A DNA stretch of 64,000 nt, taken from NCBI RefSeq assembly GCF_028553785.1, contig NZ_CP067136.1, positions 248,001 to 312,000 on the forward strand, written 5' to 3'. Below the pieces are notes generated by a model that was not told the origin of the DNA, searched no databases, and saw nothing but the letters and a program-made list of their open reading frames with translations. Source of the DNA: Paracoccus fistulariae (GTDB lineage Bacteria > Pseudomonadota > Alphaproteobacteria > Rhodobacterales > Rhodobacteraceae). Position numbers and translations under genes: made by a program. This document shows, one piece after another, positions 43,147 to 51,269 of this stretch; the stretch's first letter is position 1; the number at the start of each line of letters is the position of its first letter.

Positions 43147-44115
43147 CTAGTCTTTCGGCTCCGGCTCAGGCTTCGGCGAGGGGTTCCGGGCCAGCGGATG
43201 GTGGTTCAGGACCAGATCGCGCATCCGCTCGTCCAGCACATGGGTATAGATCTCGGTCGTGCCCAGATCGGCATGGCCCAGCAGGGTCTGGATGCTGCGC
43301 AGATCGGCCCCGCCCTGCAGCAGATGGGTGGCAAAGGCATGGCGGATGATATGCGGCGTCACGCGGGCCGGGTCGACACCCGCCTGCACCGCCATCTCGT
43401 TCAGAAGCCTGCCGAAGCTCTGGCGCGGCATATGGCCGGCGGCGCCCGGGGCCGGGAACAGCCAGCGCGCACCATTGCCCGCGACCAAGCGGCCCAGCGG
43501 ACTGTCCTTGGGCGCGTTGTCGCGCAGGTGCAGCCAGTCGGCCAGTGCGTTTCGGGCGGCGGGTGTCAGCGGCACCATGCGCTCTTTGTTGCCCTTGCCC
43601 CGGATCAGCAGCACCGCTGGATCGCCGCGCGTGCCCGCGACCGGCAGGCCGACCAGTTCGCTGACCCGCATGCCCGTCGCGTAAAGCAATTCGATCAGGC
43701 AGCGGTTGCGACCGCGTTCGACCGCGCCCCGGCCAAGGGTCGGCGCGGTGGCCAGCAGGGCCTCGATCTCGGCATGATCCAGCGTTTTCGGCAGGCGCTG
43801 CGCCCGGCCCGGCCCACGGATGCGGATGGCCGGATCGTCCTCGCGCCAGCCTTCTTCCAGCGCGAAACGGGTGAATTGCCGGATCGAGGACAGCCGCCGC
43901 GCCCGCGTCGCCCGCGACAGGCCCTGCGCGTCGCATCGGGTCAGGTAATCCTCGACCAGATCGCGGGTCAGATCGGTCAGCGCCTTGCCCCGGCCCGATA
44001 GCCAGTCCGACAGATCCTGCAGGTCGCGGCCATAGGCCAGAAGCGTGTTTCGCGCGGCCCCTGCCTCGGCCGCCTGCGCGTCCAGAAAGGCCGAGATGGC
44101 GCGATCGTCCCGCAT
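43147..44115 (-). CDS. xerD: Tyrosine recombinase XerD
   Basis: A 322-aa site-specific recombinase acting with XerC at dif to resolve chromosome dimers. A core-binding SAM-like domain fills residues about 5-95, and the catalytic domain fills about 105-300. Catalytic residues: Arg in YATGMRVSELVGL, Lys in RGKGNKERMVPL, His and Arg in TPHIIRHAFATHLL, His in LLGHADLGTTEIY and the nucleophile Tyr in that same block (EIYTHV). The C-terminus has a Pro-rich tail (PSPKPEPEPKD). It begins at the ATG at 44115, overlapping the stop of the preceding gene (TGATG). Confidence 0.93.
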   Translation of the reverse strand: MRDDRAISAFLDAQAAEAGAARNTLLAYGRDLQDLSDWLSGRGKALTDLTRDLVEDYLTRCDAQGLSRATRARRLSSIRQFTRFALEEGWREDDPAIRIRGPGRAQRLPKTLDHAEIEALLATAPTLGRGAVERGRNRCLIELLYATGMRVSELVGLPVAGTRGDPAVLLIRGKGNKERMVPLTPAARNALADWLHLRDNAPKDSPLGRLVAGNGARWLFPAPGAAGHMPRQSFGRLLNEMAVQAGVDPARVTPHIIRHAFATHLLQGGADLRSIQTLLGHADLGTTEIYTHVLDERMRDLVLNHHPLARNPSPKPEPEPKD

Positions 44116-45614
44116 CACTGTTCCAGAGGCGACATGACCGGCAGCAGCGAAATCTGCGCCTGCGCCAGATCCGCGTCGCTTTTCAGCCCGAAGGCGCGCA
44201 GCATCTGCAGCCCGCGACCCGCCCGCGCCAGATCGCCGTCAAGCGCGGCGTCGATATCGGCCATGGCCTCCAAGAGCGCCTCGCCCTTGCGCGTGTCCGG
44301 GGCGGTCGCAGGCGGGGCCGAGGTCAGGATTTCGGGCGGCTGGACCGGATCGGCGACCAGCAGCCCCTGCCATTGACGCAGCCAGGCGGTGATGTCCGCC
44401 GCGCGCCCGCTGCCGCCCTCGGGCAGATCGGTGGCGATCATCGCGGCCAGCACATCGGCCATATCGGCGCGGCGGAACTGATCGAAGGCAGCGGGCAGGG
44501 CGGCGGCGGGGTCATCGGCGGCCAGCGCGGCCTCAAGCGTGCGCATCGCGCCCGCGCGTTCCCAGACGCCGCCCGATGCGGCGGGCTTCTGTTCGGCATA
44601 GATGCTGCGCAGATCGCCCGCAGGGATCGCCCCGGCCCGGGCCAGACGCTCTGCCGCCTCCAGCCGGGCCTTCCAGCCATTGTTCACGCGCAGATCGGAA
44701 TGGGCGAAGGCAATTGGCAGCGGCGCGGTGGGCAGCGGCTGGCCAATCGCCTCGCGGATACGGAAATCCAGCGGAGAGACCGCCGCCGGCAGGTCCAGAT
44801 CAACCCCGGAATCGACAAAGGCATCGTCCAGAAAATGCGTCAGCAGCACCACCTGATCTTCGGGGATCAGCTGCAATGCCTCGGCGCCGTAAAGACTGAT
44901 CGCGGCGGCCGCCCAGTCGCCGGTCTGCGCCAGACAGAAGATACGCGCGGCAAAGCTGGGCGCGATGCCGGGGGTGTTGTTCATGATATGGCAGGCGCGC
45001 GATTCATCGCCCTCCAGCAGGGCGATATCGAACAGGCGGCGAAAGCTCTCGGGGTCGTTCTGGCCCGCCGCGATCAGCAGCGATTGCGCGCGGTTCAGCG
45101 CCCCCATATCCAGCAGCCGGTTGGCGCGCGCCATGAACAGCGCGCCGCGCTGATCGGGGCCCTGTATCTGCGGCGGCATCAGCTGCGTGGTCAGCACCCG
45201 GTCCAGCAGCGCCGTCATGGCGGGCAGGCGGGCAGGGGTGCGCCGGATCGCCTCGGCCAGGGTGGCGGCATCGCTGCCCTGCCACAGATCGGGGGGCAGG
45301 CCGGCCCGCCGCGCGGTGGAAATTCCCGCCGCATCCGGGTCGCCACCATCCAGCCGTGTGACCTGCACCGGGCCGACAGTGCCGCTTTCCGCCACGGGCC
45401 GGGCGCGCGGCGTGTCAGAGGCGCGGGGCGGGCGTTCATCGCCGGGCCGCCAGGCCGAGGCCTCTCTCTGCGGGCCGCGCACGCTGCCCGACAGCCAGTC
45501 GCTGGCCGACAGGGGTTCCTGCGCCGCCAGCGGCAGCGCAAGGCAGGCCAGGATCGTCGCCGGGATCAGATATCGGCGCGGATCAGTCAAGATCACCGCT
45601 ATCCGGGCTGTCAT
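44115..45614 (-). CDS. Secreted protein of unknown function, Ala/Asp-rich helical
   Basis: A protein of about 499 aa. A signal peptide (IPATILACLALPLAAQE) is followed by a Pro/Arg-rich linker with DERPPRASDTPRARP. The long helical region has short hydrophobic helices that look TPR- or SEL1-like (RANRLLDMGALNRAQSLLIAAGQNDPESF and RRLFDIALLEGDESRACHIMNNTPG). I do not recognise the family. It sits between the 62-aa protein and xerD, overlapping both. The start is uncertain: ATG 45614 is used, but GTG 45596 or TTG 45590 would fit the signal peptide and reduce the overlap. Confidence 0.7.
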   Translation of the reverse strand: MTARIAVILTDPRRYLIPATILACLALPLAAQEPLSASDWLSGSVRGPQREASAWRPGDERPPRASDTPRARPVAESGTVGPVQVTRLDGGDPDAAGISTARRAGLPPDLWQGSDAATLAEAIRRTPARLPAMTALLDRVLTTQLMPPQIQGPDQRGALFMARANRLLDMGALNRAQSLLIAAGQNDPESFRRLFDIALLEGDESRACHIMNNTPGIAPSFAARIFCLAQTGDWAAAAISLYGAEALQLIPEDQVVLLTHFLDDAFVDSGVDLDLPAAVSPLDFRIREAIGQPLPTAPLPIAFAHSDLRVNNGWKARLEAAERLARAGAIPAGDLRSIYAEQKPAASGGVWERAGAMRTLEAALAADDPAAALPAAFDQFRRADMADVLAAMIATDLPEGGSGRAADITAWLRQWQGLLVADPVQPPEILTSAPPATAPDTRKGEALLEAMADIDAALDGDLARAGRGLQMLRAFGLKSDADLAQAQISLLPVMSPLEQ

Positions 45615-45771
45615 CGCCCGTTGTCTGCGCCGGTGCCGCGTCGCCCGCGCCCACCGCAATGGGTTCGCGCGTCTCTGTGCGGCTGGGCTCCATATCGCCA
45701 AAATAGGCATAGGCCGCAAGCGCGATGACCGCCAACAGAATCAGCGCTACCAAAACCTTCAAGAGCCGCAT
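45583..45771 (-). CDS. Small membrane-anchored protein, unknown function
   Basis: A 62-aa protein with one N-terminal transmembrane helix (MRLLKVLVALILLAVIALAAYAYF) and an acidic, Ala/Gly/Asp-rich tail ending GDDSPDSGDLD. I do not recognise it. It may start at 45786 instead. It is transcribed with the following secreted protein and xerD, and lies divergently from aroK-aroB. Confidence 0.6.
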   Translation of the reverse strand: MRLLKVLVALILLAVIALAAYAYFGDMEPSRTETREPIAVGAGDAAPAQTTGDDSPDSGDLD

Positions 45772-45900
45772 CGGATTTTGCCTCATTCGCGTAAGTTCAG
45801 ACGTGTTTTCACCGGTCTTTCGCCGGTTCAGCCCGGAATATATATGGCAATTTCCGAAAGATCACGTCATTCAGTCAGCCAATTGACAATCGGAGGGTTC

Positions 45901-46449
45901 ATGAAGCAGCGGTTAAGGCGGCATATCGTGCTGATCGGCATGATGGGTGCAGGCAAAACTGCGATCGGCACCGAACTGGCCCGCCGTCTTCATGTTCCCT
46001 TTACCGACTCGGATGCGGAAATCGAGTCGGCGGCGGCCATGACCATCTCGGAAATTTTCGCCCGCGACGGCGAGGCGTTCTTTCGCAACCGCGAGGCCGA
46101 GGTGATTGCCCGCATCCTTGACGGCACGAATGGCGTCATCTCGACCGGAGGCGGGGCCTGGCTTCAGGCCCGGAACCGAGAGGCGATCCGGGCGCGCGGC
46201 ATGTCTGTCTGGCTGAATTGCGACCTGAACACGCTGTGGCACCGGGTCAGGATGCGCAGCACCCGGCCATTGCTGCAGACGGCCGATCCCAAGGGCACCT
46301 TGCAGCGGCTGATGGCGGAACGCTATCCAGTCTATGCCCGCGCCGATCTGGATTTCCCCGCACGCCCCGGCACGGTCGAAGACACCACCCTTCGCCTGAT
46401 CGGCGCCATCCGCGACGCGGACCCCACCATGATAGAAGAGCCGACATGA
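45901..46449 (+). CDS. aroK: Shikimate kinase
   Basis: A 182-aa kinase phosphorylating shikimate. Walker A is GMMGAGKTAIG (about residues 13-23). DSDAEIE and FRNREAEVI contribute shikimate contacts, and STGGGAWLQ is the adenine/shikimate loop. The lid has RPLLQTADPKGTLQRLMAERYPVYARAD. The frame is open far upstream, but the ATG at 45901 follows GGAGGG at the right distance. The stop overlaps aroB by ATGA. Confidence 0.94.
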   Translation: MKQRLRRHIVLIGMMGAGKTAIGTELARRLHVPFTDSDAEIESAAAMTISEIFARDGEAFFRNREAEVIARILDGTNGVISTGGGAWLQARNREAIRARGMSVWLNCDLNTLWHRVRMRSTRPLLQTADPKGTLQRLMAERYPVYARADLDFPARPGTVEDTTLRLIGAIRDADPTMIEEPT

Positions 46450-47570
46450 CCGAAAACGCCACCCTGATCCCGCCCGTTTCCGTTCATGTGCCTTTGGGCG
46501 CGCGGGCCTATGATGTGCGGATCGGTGCCGGGCTGATCCGCGATGCGGGCCGCGAAATCGCGCCTTTCCTGCGCCGTCCGCGCGTGGCGATCGTCACGGA
46601 TGAGACGGTGGCGGCGCTGCATCTGCAGCAATTGCAACAGGCGCTGACGGCGCAGGGCATCAGCTCTGAGGCACTGACCCTGCCGACCGGGGAATCCACC
46701 AAAAGCTGGCCGCATCTGACGCGGACGGTGGAATGGCTGCTGGAACAGCGGGTCGAGCGGGACGATATCGTGCTGGCCTTTGGGGGCGGGGTGATCGGCG
46801 ATCTGTTGGGCTTTGCCGCGGCGATCCTGCGGCGCGGCGTGCGTTTCGTGCAGATCCCGACCACGCTTCTGGCGCAGGTCGACAGCAGCGTTGGCGGCAA
46901 GACCGGCATCAACAGCGCGCAGGGCAAGAACCTGATCGGCGCCTTTCACCAACCCGTGCTGGTTCTGGCGGATATTTCCGTGCTGGACAGCCTGCGCCCG
47001 CGCGATTTTCTGGCGGGCTATGGCGAGGTCGCCAAATACGGGCTTCTGGGCGATGCCGATTTCTTTGAATGGCTTGAGGAAAACGGCCCGCGCCTGCGTG
47101 ACGACATGGCGCTGCGCCAGCAGGCGGTGAAACATTCCGTCGCCATGAAAGCGGGCATCGTCACCCGCGATGAGACCGAGCAGGGAGAGCGGGCCTTGCT
47201 GAATCTGGGCCATACCTTCGGGCACGCGCTGGAAGCCGCGACAGGCTATTCCGACCGTCTGCTGCATGGCGAAGGCGTGGCCATCGGCTGTGCTTTGGCA
47301 TTCGATCTGTCCGCGCGGATGGGCCTGTGCAGTCAAGAGGCCCCGTCACGCGTGCTGGCGCATCTGCGTCAGATGGGCATGCCCGCGGCCCTACGCGACA
47401 TTCCGGGCGAATTGCCCGATGACGAGGCGCTGATTACGCTGATGGGGCAGGATAAGAAGGTGGTCGATGGCCGCCTGCGTTTCGTGCTGGCACGCGGCAT
47501 CGGTCAGGCCTTCATCAGCGACGATGTGCCGCGCGACCTGCTGATCAGGACCCTGTCCGAATCGCGCTGA
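46446..47570 (+). CDS. aroB: 3-dehydroquinate synthase
   Basis: A 374-aa NAD- and metal-dependent enzyme of the shikimate pathway. Motifs: FGGGVIGDLLGFAAAI (NAD site), QIPTTLLAQVDSSVGGKTGINS, the metal/DAHP residues in GYGEVAKYG, NLGHTFGHALEAATGY and LLHGEGVAIGCALA, and MGQDKKVVDGRLRFVLARGIG at the end. It is translationally coupled to aroK, the common pairing of the two genes. Confidence 0.96.
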   Translation: MTENATLIPPVSVHVPLGARAYDVRIGAGLIRDAGREIAPFLRRPRVAIVTDETVAALHLQQLQQALTAQGISSEALTLPTGESTKSWPHLTRTVEWLLEQRVERDDIVLAFGGGVIGDLLGFAAAILRRGVRFVQIPTTLLAQVDSSVGGKTGINSAQGKNLIGAFHQPVLVLADISVLDSLRPRDFLAGYGEVAKYGLLGDADFFEWLEENGPRLRDDMALRQQAVKHSVAMKAGIVTRDETEQGERALLNLGHTFGHALEAATGYSDRLLHGEGVAIGCALAFDLSARMGLCSQEAPSRVLAHLRQMGMPAALRDIPGELPDDEALITLMGQDKKVVDGRLRFVLARGIGQAFISDDVPRDLLIRTLSESR

Positions 47571-47597
47571 GCCGATTCGGCCGGCGCGTCCTGCCCG

Positions 47598-49523
47598 CTA
47601 TTGCTGCAATTCGCGCTGCATGGCCATCAGATCCGGTTGCCCCGGATTGGCCTGCAGCGCCTCTTCCACCACCGCATTGGCAGCCTCGGCGCCATTCACG
47701 CTGGCCTCCAGCCGCACCAGCATGACCCAGGCATCCAGCAGTTGCGGATCCTGCGTCACCGCCTCGCGGAAGGCGCCGATGGCGGCGGGCGTGTTGCGCA
47801 TGGTCAGCGCCGTGCCGCCCAGAACCAGATGCGTTTCCGGGAAATCCAGCCGATTGCCCAGCGAACGCTGCCATTCCCCGGCCACGCGGCCAAAGCGTTC
47901 CGCGATCCGTGGCGGCAGACTGGCCACCGGCGCACGCAGCAGATCGGGCGCGGCGCTGAGCCGGACCAGCCTTATGGGATCGCTCAGCAGATCCAGAAGG
48001 TTCTGAAACTGCTCTTGCGGCGGGGCGGCGCGTTGCGGACGGATGGCGGCGGCGCGCAGCAGCGGGCTGTCATCGCGCAACAGCGGTGCCGTGGCGCGGG
48101 CCGTCTGCTGATCCGCCGCCGCCCCCATCAGATACATCGCCGTGGCGCGGGCAATGTCGGACTGCCCCTCATCCCCCGCGATCTTCAACAGATCGGGCAG
48201 GGCGCCCGCCGGATCGACGGCGGATTGCGCAAAGACCGTGCCGAAATGCGGGCCGCGCTTGTCAGAGTCCGGATACCATGCCTCGATCTGCTGCGCGGCC
48301 CATTCCGGGGTCTGGTCCTGATGGCAATTGGTGCAGGCATCGGGCGCGCCGGTGATCGGCGTCAGATCGGGGCGCGGGATGCGGAAACTGTGATCGGCGC
48401 GGGCATCCACGCCCATATAGGTCTGGGTCGGCATGTGGCAATTCTTGCACTGTGCGCCCTCGGATCCCGGCTCGTGGAAATGGTGTTCGGGGGTGTCGTA
48501 ATCCGCAATGGGCAGGCTGGGGAATTCGGTATTCCCGGCCTCGGAATGGCATTGCGTGCAGACGGCATTCCCCTCGGCCACCAGCTGCGCGGTATGGGGA
48601 TTGTGGCAATTCATGCAGCTGACGCCATTGGCATACATTTTCGACTGCAGGAAAGAGCCGTAGACATAGACCTCTTCCCGGATCTGCCCGTCGGGGAAAT
48701 ACAGATCCGGGGTCAGCATCATCAGCCGGTAGGCATCGTGATAGGGCGTGCCGGGGACGGGATTGCCGTCGCCAAAGGCCTCTCTGCGCGAATGACAGCC
48801 CGCGCATTGCTGGATCCAGCCCTCTGAATCGGCGGTGCTGCGCATGGTCAGGCCAAAGGCATCGACGCCGGGGATCTCGACCGGCTTGCCCGTTTCCGCC
48901 CAGTCGATATGGGCCGAGCCGGGACCGTGACAGGCCTCACACCCCACACCGATCTCGGCCTGGGTCGAGGCATAGCTGCGCGTCGCCGGATCGTAGTTCT
49001 TTTCATAGCCGGTGGCGTGGCATTCGGCGCAGCGGGCGTTCCAGTTCTTGTAAGGCCCGGCCCAGTGCAGCCCGTCGCCCACCGGCAGCGACTGATCGGG
49101 ATAGAGGTGATACCAGCGCTTCTCCTCGCTATCCCAGACCACGTCAAAGCTTTGCAGCCGCCCGGGCTCTGTCTCGAACAGATATTGCTGCAAGGGCTCG
49201 ATCCCGGCCACGGAATGCACGCGGCGCATGGTGGTGGTGCCATCGGATTCGGTGATCTGCGCGTGATAGCCCGCCGCATCCTTCGAAAAAGCCACCGTCA
49301 GGTCGTCATTCTGAAAGCGCGTGCCATCGAAATCCGCGACCACAGTATCGGCTGTCGGTTCGGTCCAGGCCAGTTGGTGGTGCGATCCCTGCCATGACTG
49401 GCTTTCCGCCTCATGGCAGGCCGCGCATTGGCCCGATCCGACGTAATCGGGCAGGTCCTGCGCCCGCAGCACAGGCGCGGAAAGGCACAGGATCAGCGCG
49501 GCAGGGAAGATCGTTTTCAGCAT
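47598..49523 (-). CDS. Eight-heme periplasmic cytochrome c with repeat-rich C-terminal domain
   Basis: A 641-aa exported multiheme cytochrome. The signal peptide ends near VLRAQ. Eight CXXCH heme sites are at residues about 33, 166, 196, 241, 304, 323, 360 and 398, resembling the cytochrome c554/c family. The heme part ends around residue 410. The rest (about 415-641) has helical repeats, first HEAT-like (LPDLLKIAGDEGQSDIARATAMYLMGAAAD) and then TPR-like (AIGAFREAVTQDPQLLDAWVMLVRLEAS). Multiheme proteins with this layout carry electrons or catalyse reduction of nitrogen or sulphur compounds. No partner oxidoreductase is adjacent, so the role is unknown. Confidence 0.88.
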   Translation of the reverse strand: MLKTIFPAALILCLSAPVLRAQDLPDYVGSGQCAACHEAESQSWQGSHHQLAWTEPTADTVVADFDGTRFQNDDLTVAFSKDAAGYHAQITESDGTTTMRRVHSVAGIEPLQQYLFETEPGRLQSFDVVWDSEEKRWYHLYPDQSLPVGDGLHWAGPYKNWNARCAECHATGYEKNYDPATRSYASTQAEIGVGCEACHGPGSAHIDWAETGKPVEIPGVDAFGLTMRSTADSEGWIQQCAGCHSRREAFGDGNPVPGTPYHDAYRLMMLTPDLYFPDGQIREEVYVYGSFLQSKMYANGVSCMNCHNPHTAQLVAEGNAVCTQCHSEAGNTEFPSLPIADYDTPEHHFHEPGSEGAQCKNCHMPTQTYMGVDARADHSFRIPRPDLTPITGAPDACTNCHQDQTPEWAAQQIEAWYPDSDKRGPHFGTVFAQSAVDPAGALPDLLKIAGDEGQSDIARATAMYLMGAAADQQTARATAPLLRDDSPLLRAAAIRPQRAAPPQEQFQNLLDLLSDPIRLVRLSAAPDLLRAPVASLPPRIAERFGRVAGEWQRSLGNRLDFPETHLVLGGTALTMRNTPAAIGAFREAVTQDPQLLDAWVMLVRLEASVNGAEAANAVVEEALQANPGQPDLMAMQRELQQ

Positions 49524-49694
49524 GGATCCCGGCTCCGGTCGTCAGGTGGCGCTGAAGAAGCGGAAGTCCCGGACGAGCCAAGGCCAATTCAGCGGGCGTC
49601 TTGCCTGCATCTTAAACGGATCCGCCGCCGGTGAAAGGTCCGGACGGCTCTTGCAGAGGCGAAAAGGCGCGCGATGTGGCAAAGCGGTTCAACG

Positions 49695-49723
49695 AAAAAC
49701 GGGCGCAGCATATGCCGCGCCCG
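49695..49723 (-). terminator. Intrinsic terminator of ssb
   Basis: CGGGCGC (49700-49706) pairs with GCGCCCG (49717-49723) around an inner GCA/TGC pair and TA loop. On the minus strand five T follow (49699-49695). It lies 39 bp past the ssb stop. Confidence 0.85.
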
Positions 49724-49762
49724 CGTTTGCGAACTCATGCCGGGGTGACATGCCGCCCGGTC

Positions 49763-50260
49763 TTAGAACGGAATCTCATCGTCGTAATCGCTGCGCCCGC
49801 CACCCGAAGAGGAAGACGAAGACGAGGATTGCCCGTAATCATCCTGACCGCCGCCATAGCCGCCACCGCCATAGCCGCCGCGATCACCGCCGCCGCCGCT
49901 ACCTTCGCCGCGACCGTCCAGCATCTGCAAGGTGCCATTGAAGCCACGCAATACAACCTCGGTCGAAAAGCGATCCTGACCGGATTGGTCCTGCCATTTG
50001 CGGGTCTCCAGCTGGCCTTCGACATAGACCTTGCTGCCCTTTTTCAGAAAACGCTCGACCACGTTGACCAGGCCTTCGGACATGATGGCCACCGAATGCC
50101 ATTCGGTCCGCTCGCGCCGTTCGCCGGTATTGCGGTCCTTCCATTGTTCCGAGGTCGCAATCCGCAGATTGGCCACCTTGCCGCCGTTCTGGAAGCTGCG
50201 GATTTCAGGGTCACGACCCAGATTGCCGATCAGAATGACCTTGTTGACGCTGCCTGCCAT
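49763..50260 (-). CDS. ssb: Single-stranded DNA-binding protein
   Basis: A 165-aa SSB. The OB fold occupies residues about 4-108 ([75 protein letters not shown]). It is followed by a Gly/Tyr-rich, then Ser-rich flexible linker (a run of eight Ser) and the acidic interaction tip DYDDEIPF that recruits partner proteins. ATG at 50260 is the family start (MAGSVNKV). The frame is open further upstream without coding character. Confidence 0.95.
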   Translation of the reverse strand: MAGSVNKVILIGNLGRDPEIRSFQNGGKVANLRIATSEQWKDRNTGERRERTEWHSVAIMSEGLVNVVERFLKKGSKVYVEGQLETRKWQDQSGQDRFSTEVVLRGFNGTLQMLDGRGEGSGGGGDRGGYGGGGYGGGQDDYGQSSSSSSSSGGGRSDYDDEIPF

Positions 50261-50475
50261 GTCGGTGTCCTTGGTGTTGTCTCGTTTCCGGTGGTCTATC
50301 GCAGGCAGTTTTATGCGGCAAGCGCACAACACCGCCCGCATGAATTGACAGAGGATAAATGGATGGGCAGATTCCCGCCGACGGCGCTGCCGGTCCGGGC
50401 CGCAAAAACCTGCGGCTGGCGAAAGCGGCATTTTTCTGTATAGTTCCTGAAAAAGGAATAAGAACGAGGGCAGGC

Positions 50476-51102
50476 ATGAAGATCATCCTTACTGTGAAGG
50501 CGGCTGTTTGTGCGACATTGATGACGGCTGTCGCCCTGCCAGCGGCGGCCGAAGGGCTGCGCCTGTCAGGCAGTTCGTCGAAATCACGCGCCGAACAGTT
50601 CGCGCGCCAGACCCGGCTGATGGATTCGCGGCTGGCCGGTCAATACCAGCAATCGGCAAGGCTGCGCCCCGGTGGCGCGAATCGCAGCGCGGTCGAGATT
50701 GCGCTGAACAGCGAAACCATTCCCGCCTATCGCGGCCGCAGCAGCGATTTCATTCCCCATGCCCGCGCCGCCGCGCGGCGCTATGGCATTCCGGAGGATC
50801 TGTTCCTGCGGCTTGTCCAGCAGGAATCGGGCTGGAACCCGCGCGCCCGCTCGCACAAGGGCGCGACGGGGCTGGCGCAGTTGATGCCGGGAACGGCGGC
50901 CAAGCTGGGCGTGAATCCGAATGATCCGGTCCAGAACCTGAATGGCGGCGCGCGCTATCTGCGCATGATGTATAATCAGTTCGGCAATTGGCGGCTTGCG
51001 CTTGCGGCCTATAATGCCGGGCCCGGCGCGGTGCAGAAATATGGCGGCATTCCGCCCTATCGCGAGACGCGCAACTATGTCCGTGTGATCGCGGGCGGCT
51101 GA
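50476..51102 (+). CDS. Lytic murein transglycosylase (SLT domain)
   Basis: A 208-aa exported muramidase-type lyase. A signal peptide ([20 protein letters not shown], cleavage near PAAAE) precedes a basic linker. The SLT domain (about residues 95-205) has the catalytic Glu117 in [41 protein letters not shown] and the terminal [13 protein letters not shown]. The ATG at 50476 follows GAGGGCAGG. It is not part of the GTA block. It may act in cell-wall turnover. Confidence 0.92.
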   Translation: MKIILTVKAAVCATLMTAVALPAAAEGLRLSGSSSKSRAEQFARQTRLMDSRLAGQYQQSARLRPGGANRSAVEIALNSETIPAYRGRSSDFIPHARAAARRYGIPEDLFLRLVQQESGWNPRARSHKGATGLAQLMPGTAAKLGVNPNDPVQNLNGGARYLRMMYNQFGNWRLALAAYNAGPGAVQKYGGIPPYRETRNYVRVIAGG

Positions 51103-51149
51103 CCCCGCAGGGGGCTTTCGCCCCCGCCGCCTGACGGCGGCTCCCCCAA

Positions 51150-51170
51150 GGATATTTGACACAGAAGATG
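51150..51170 (+). repeat. Short intergenic element, copy C
   Basis: GGATATTTGACACAGAAGAT, followed by G. It is 47 bp past the transglycosylase stop, in sense orientation. It faces copy D (51186-51208) as an inverted pair. The GGATATTT/AAATATCC arms could form a hairpin between the convergent genes. Confidence 0.6.
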
Positions 51171-51185
51171 CAGGCTTGGCCCTGT

Positions 51186-51208
51186 CTTTCTTCTTTGCAT
51201 AAATATCC
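51186..51208 (-). repeat. Short intergenic element, copy D
   Basis: Read on the minus strand: GGATATTTATGCAAAGAAGA, followed by AAG. It is 61 bp past the hom stop codon, in hom's orientation. It matches copy B (19650) and copy A (13152) most closely. Confidence 0.6.
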
Positions 51209-51269
51209 AGAGAGAGGGCGGGGCCGTGCCTTTATGCGGGCGATCGGGGGCGGGCGCCCCCGTTTCATC

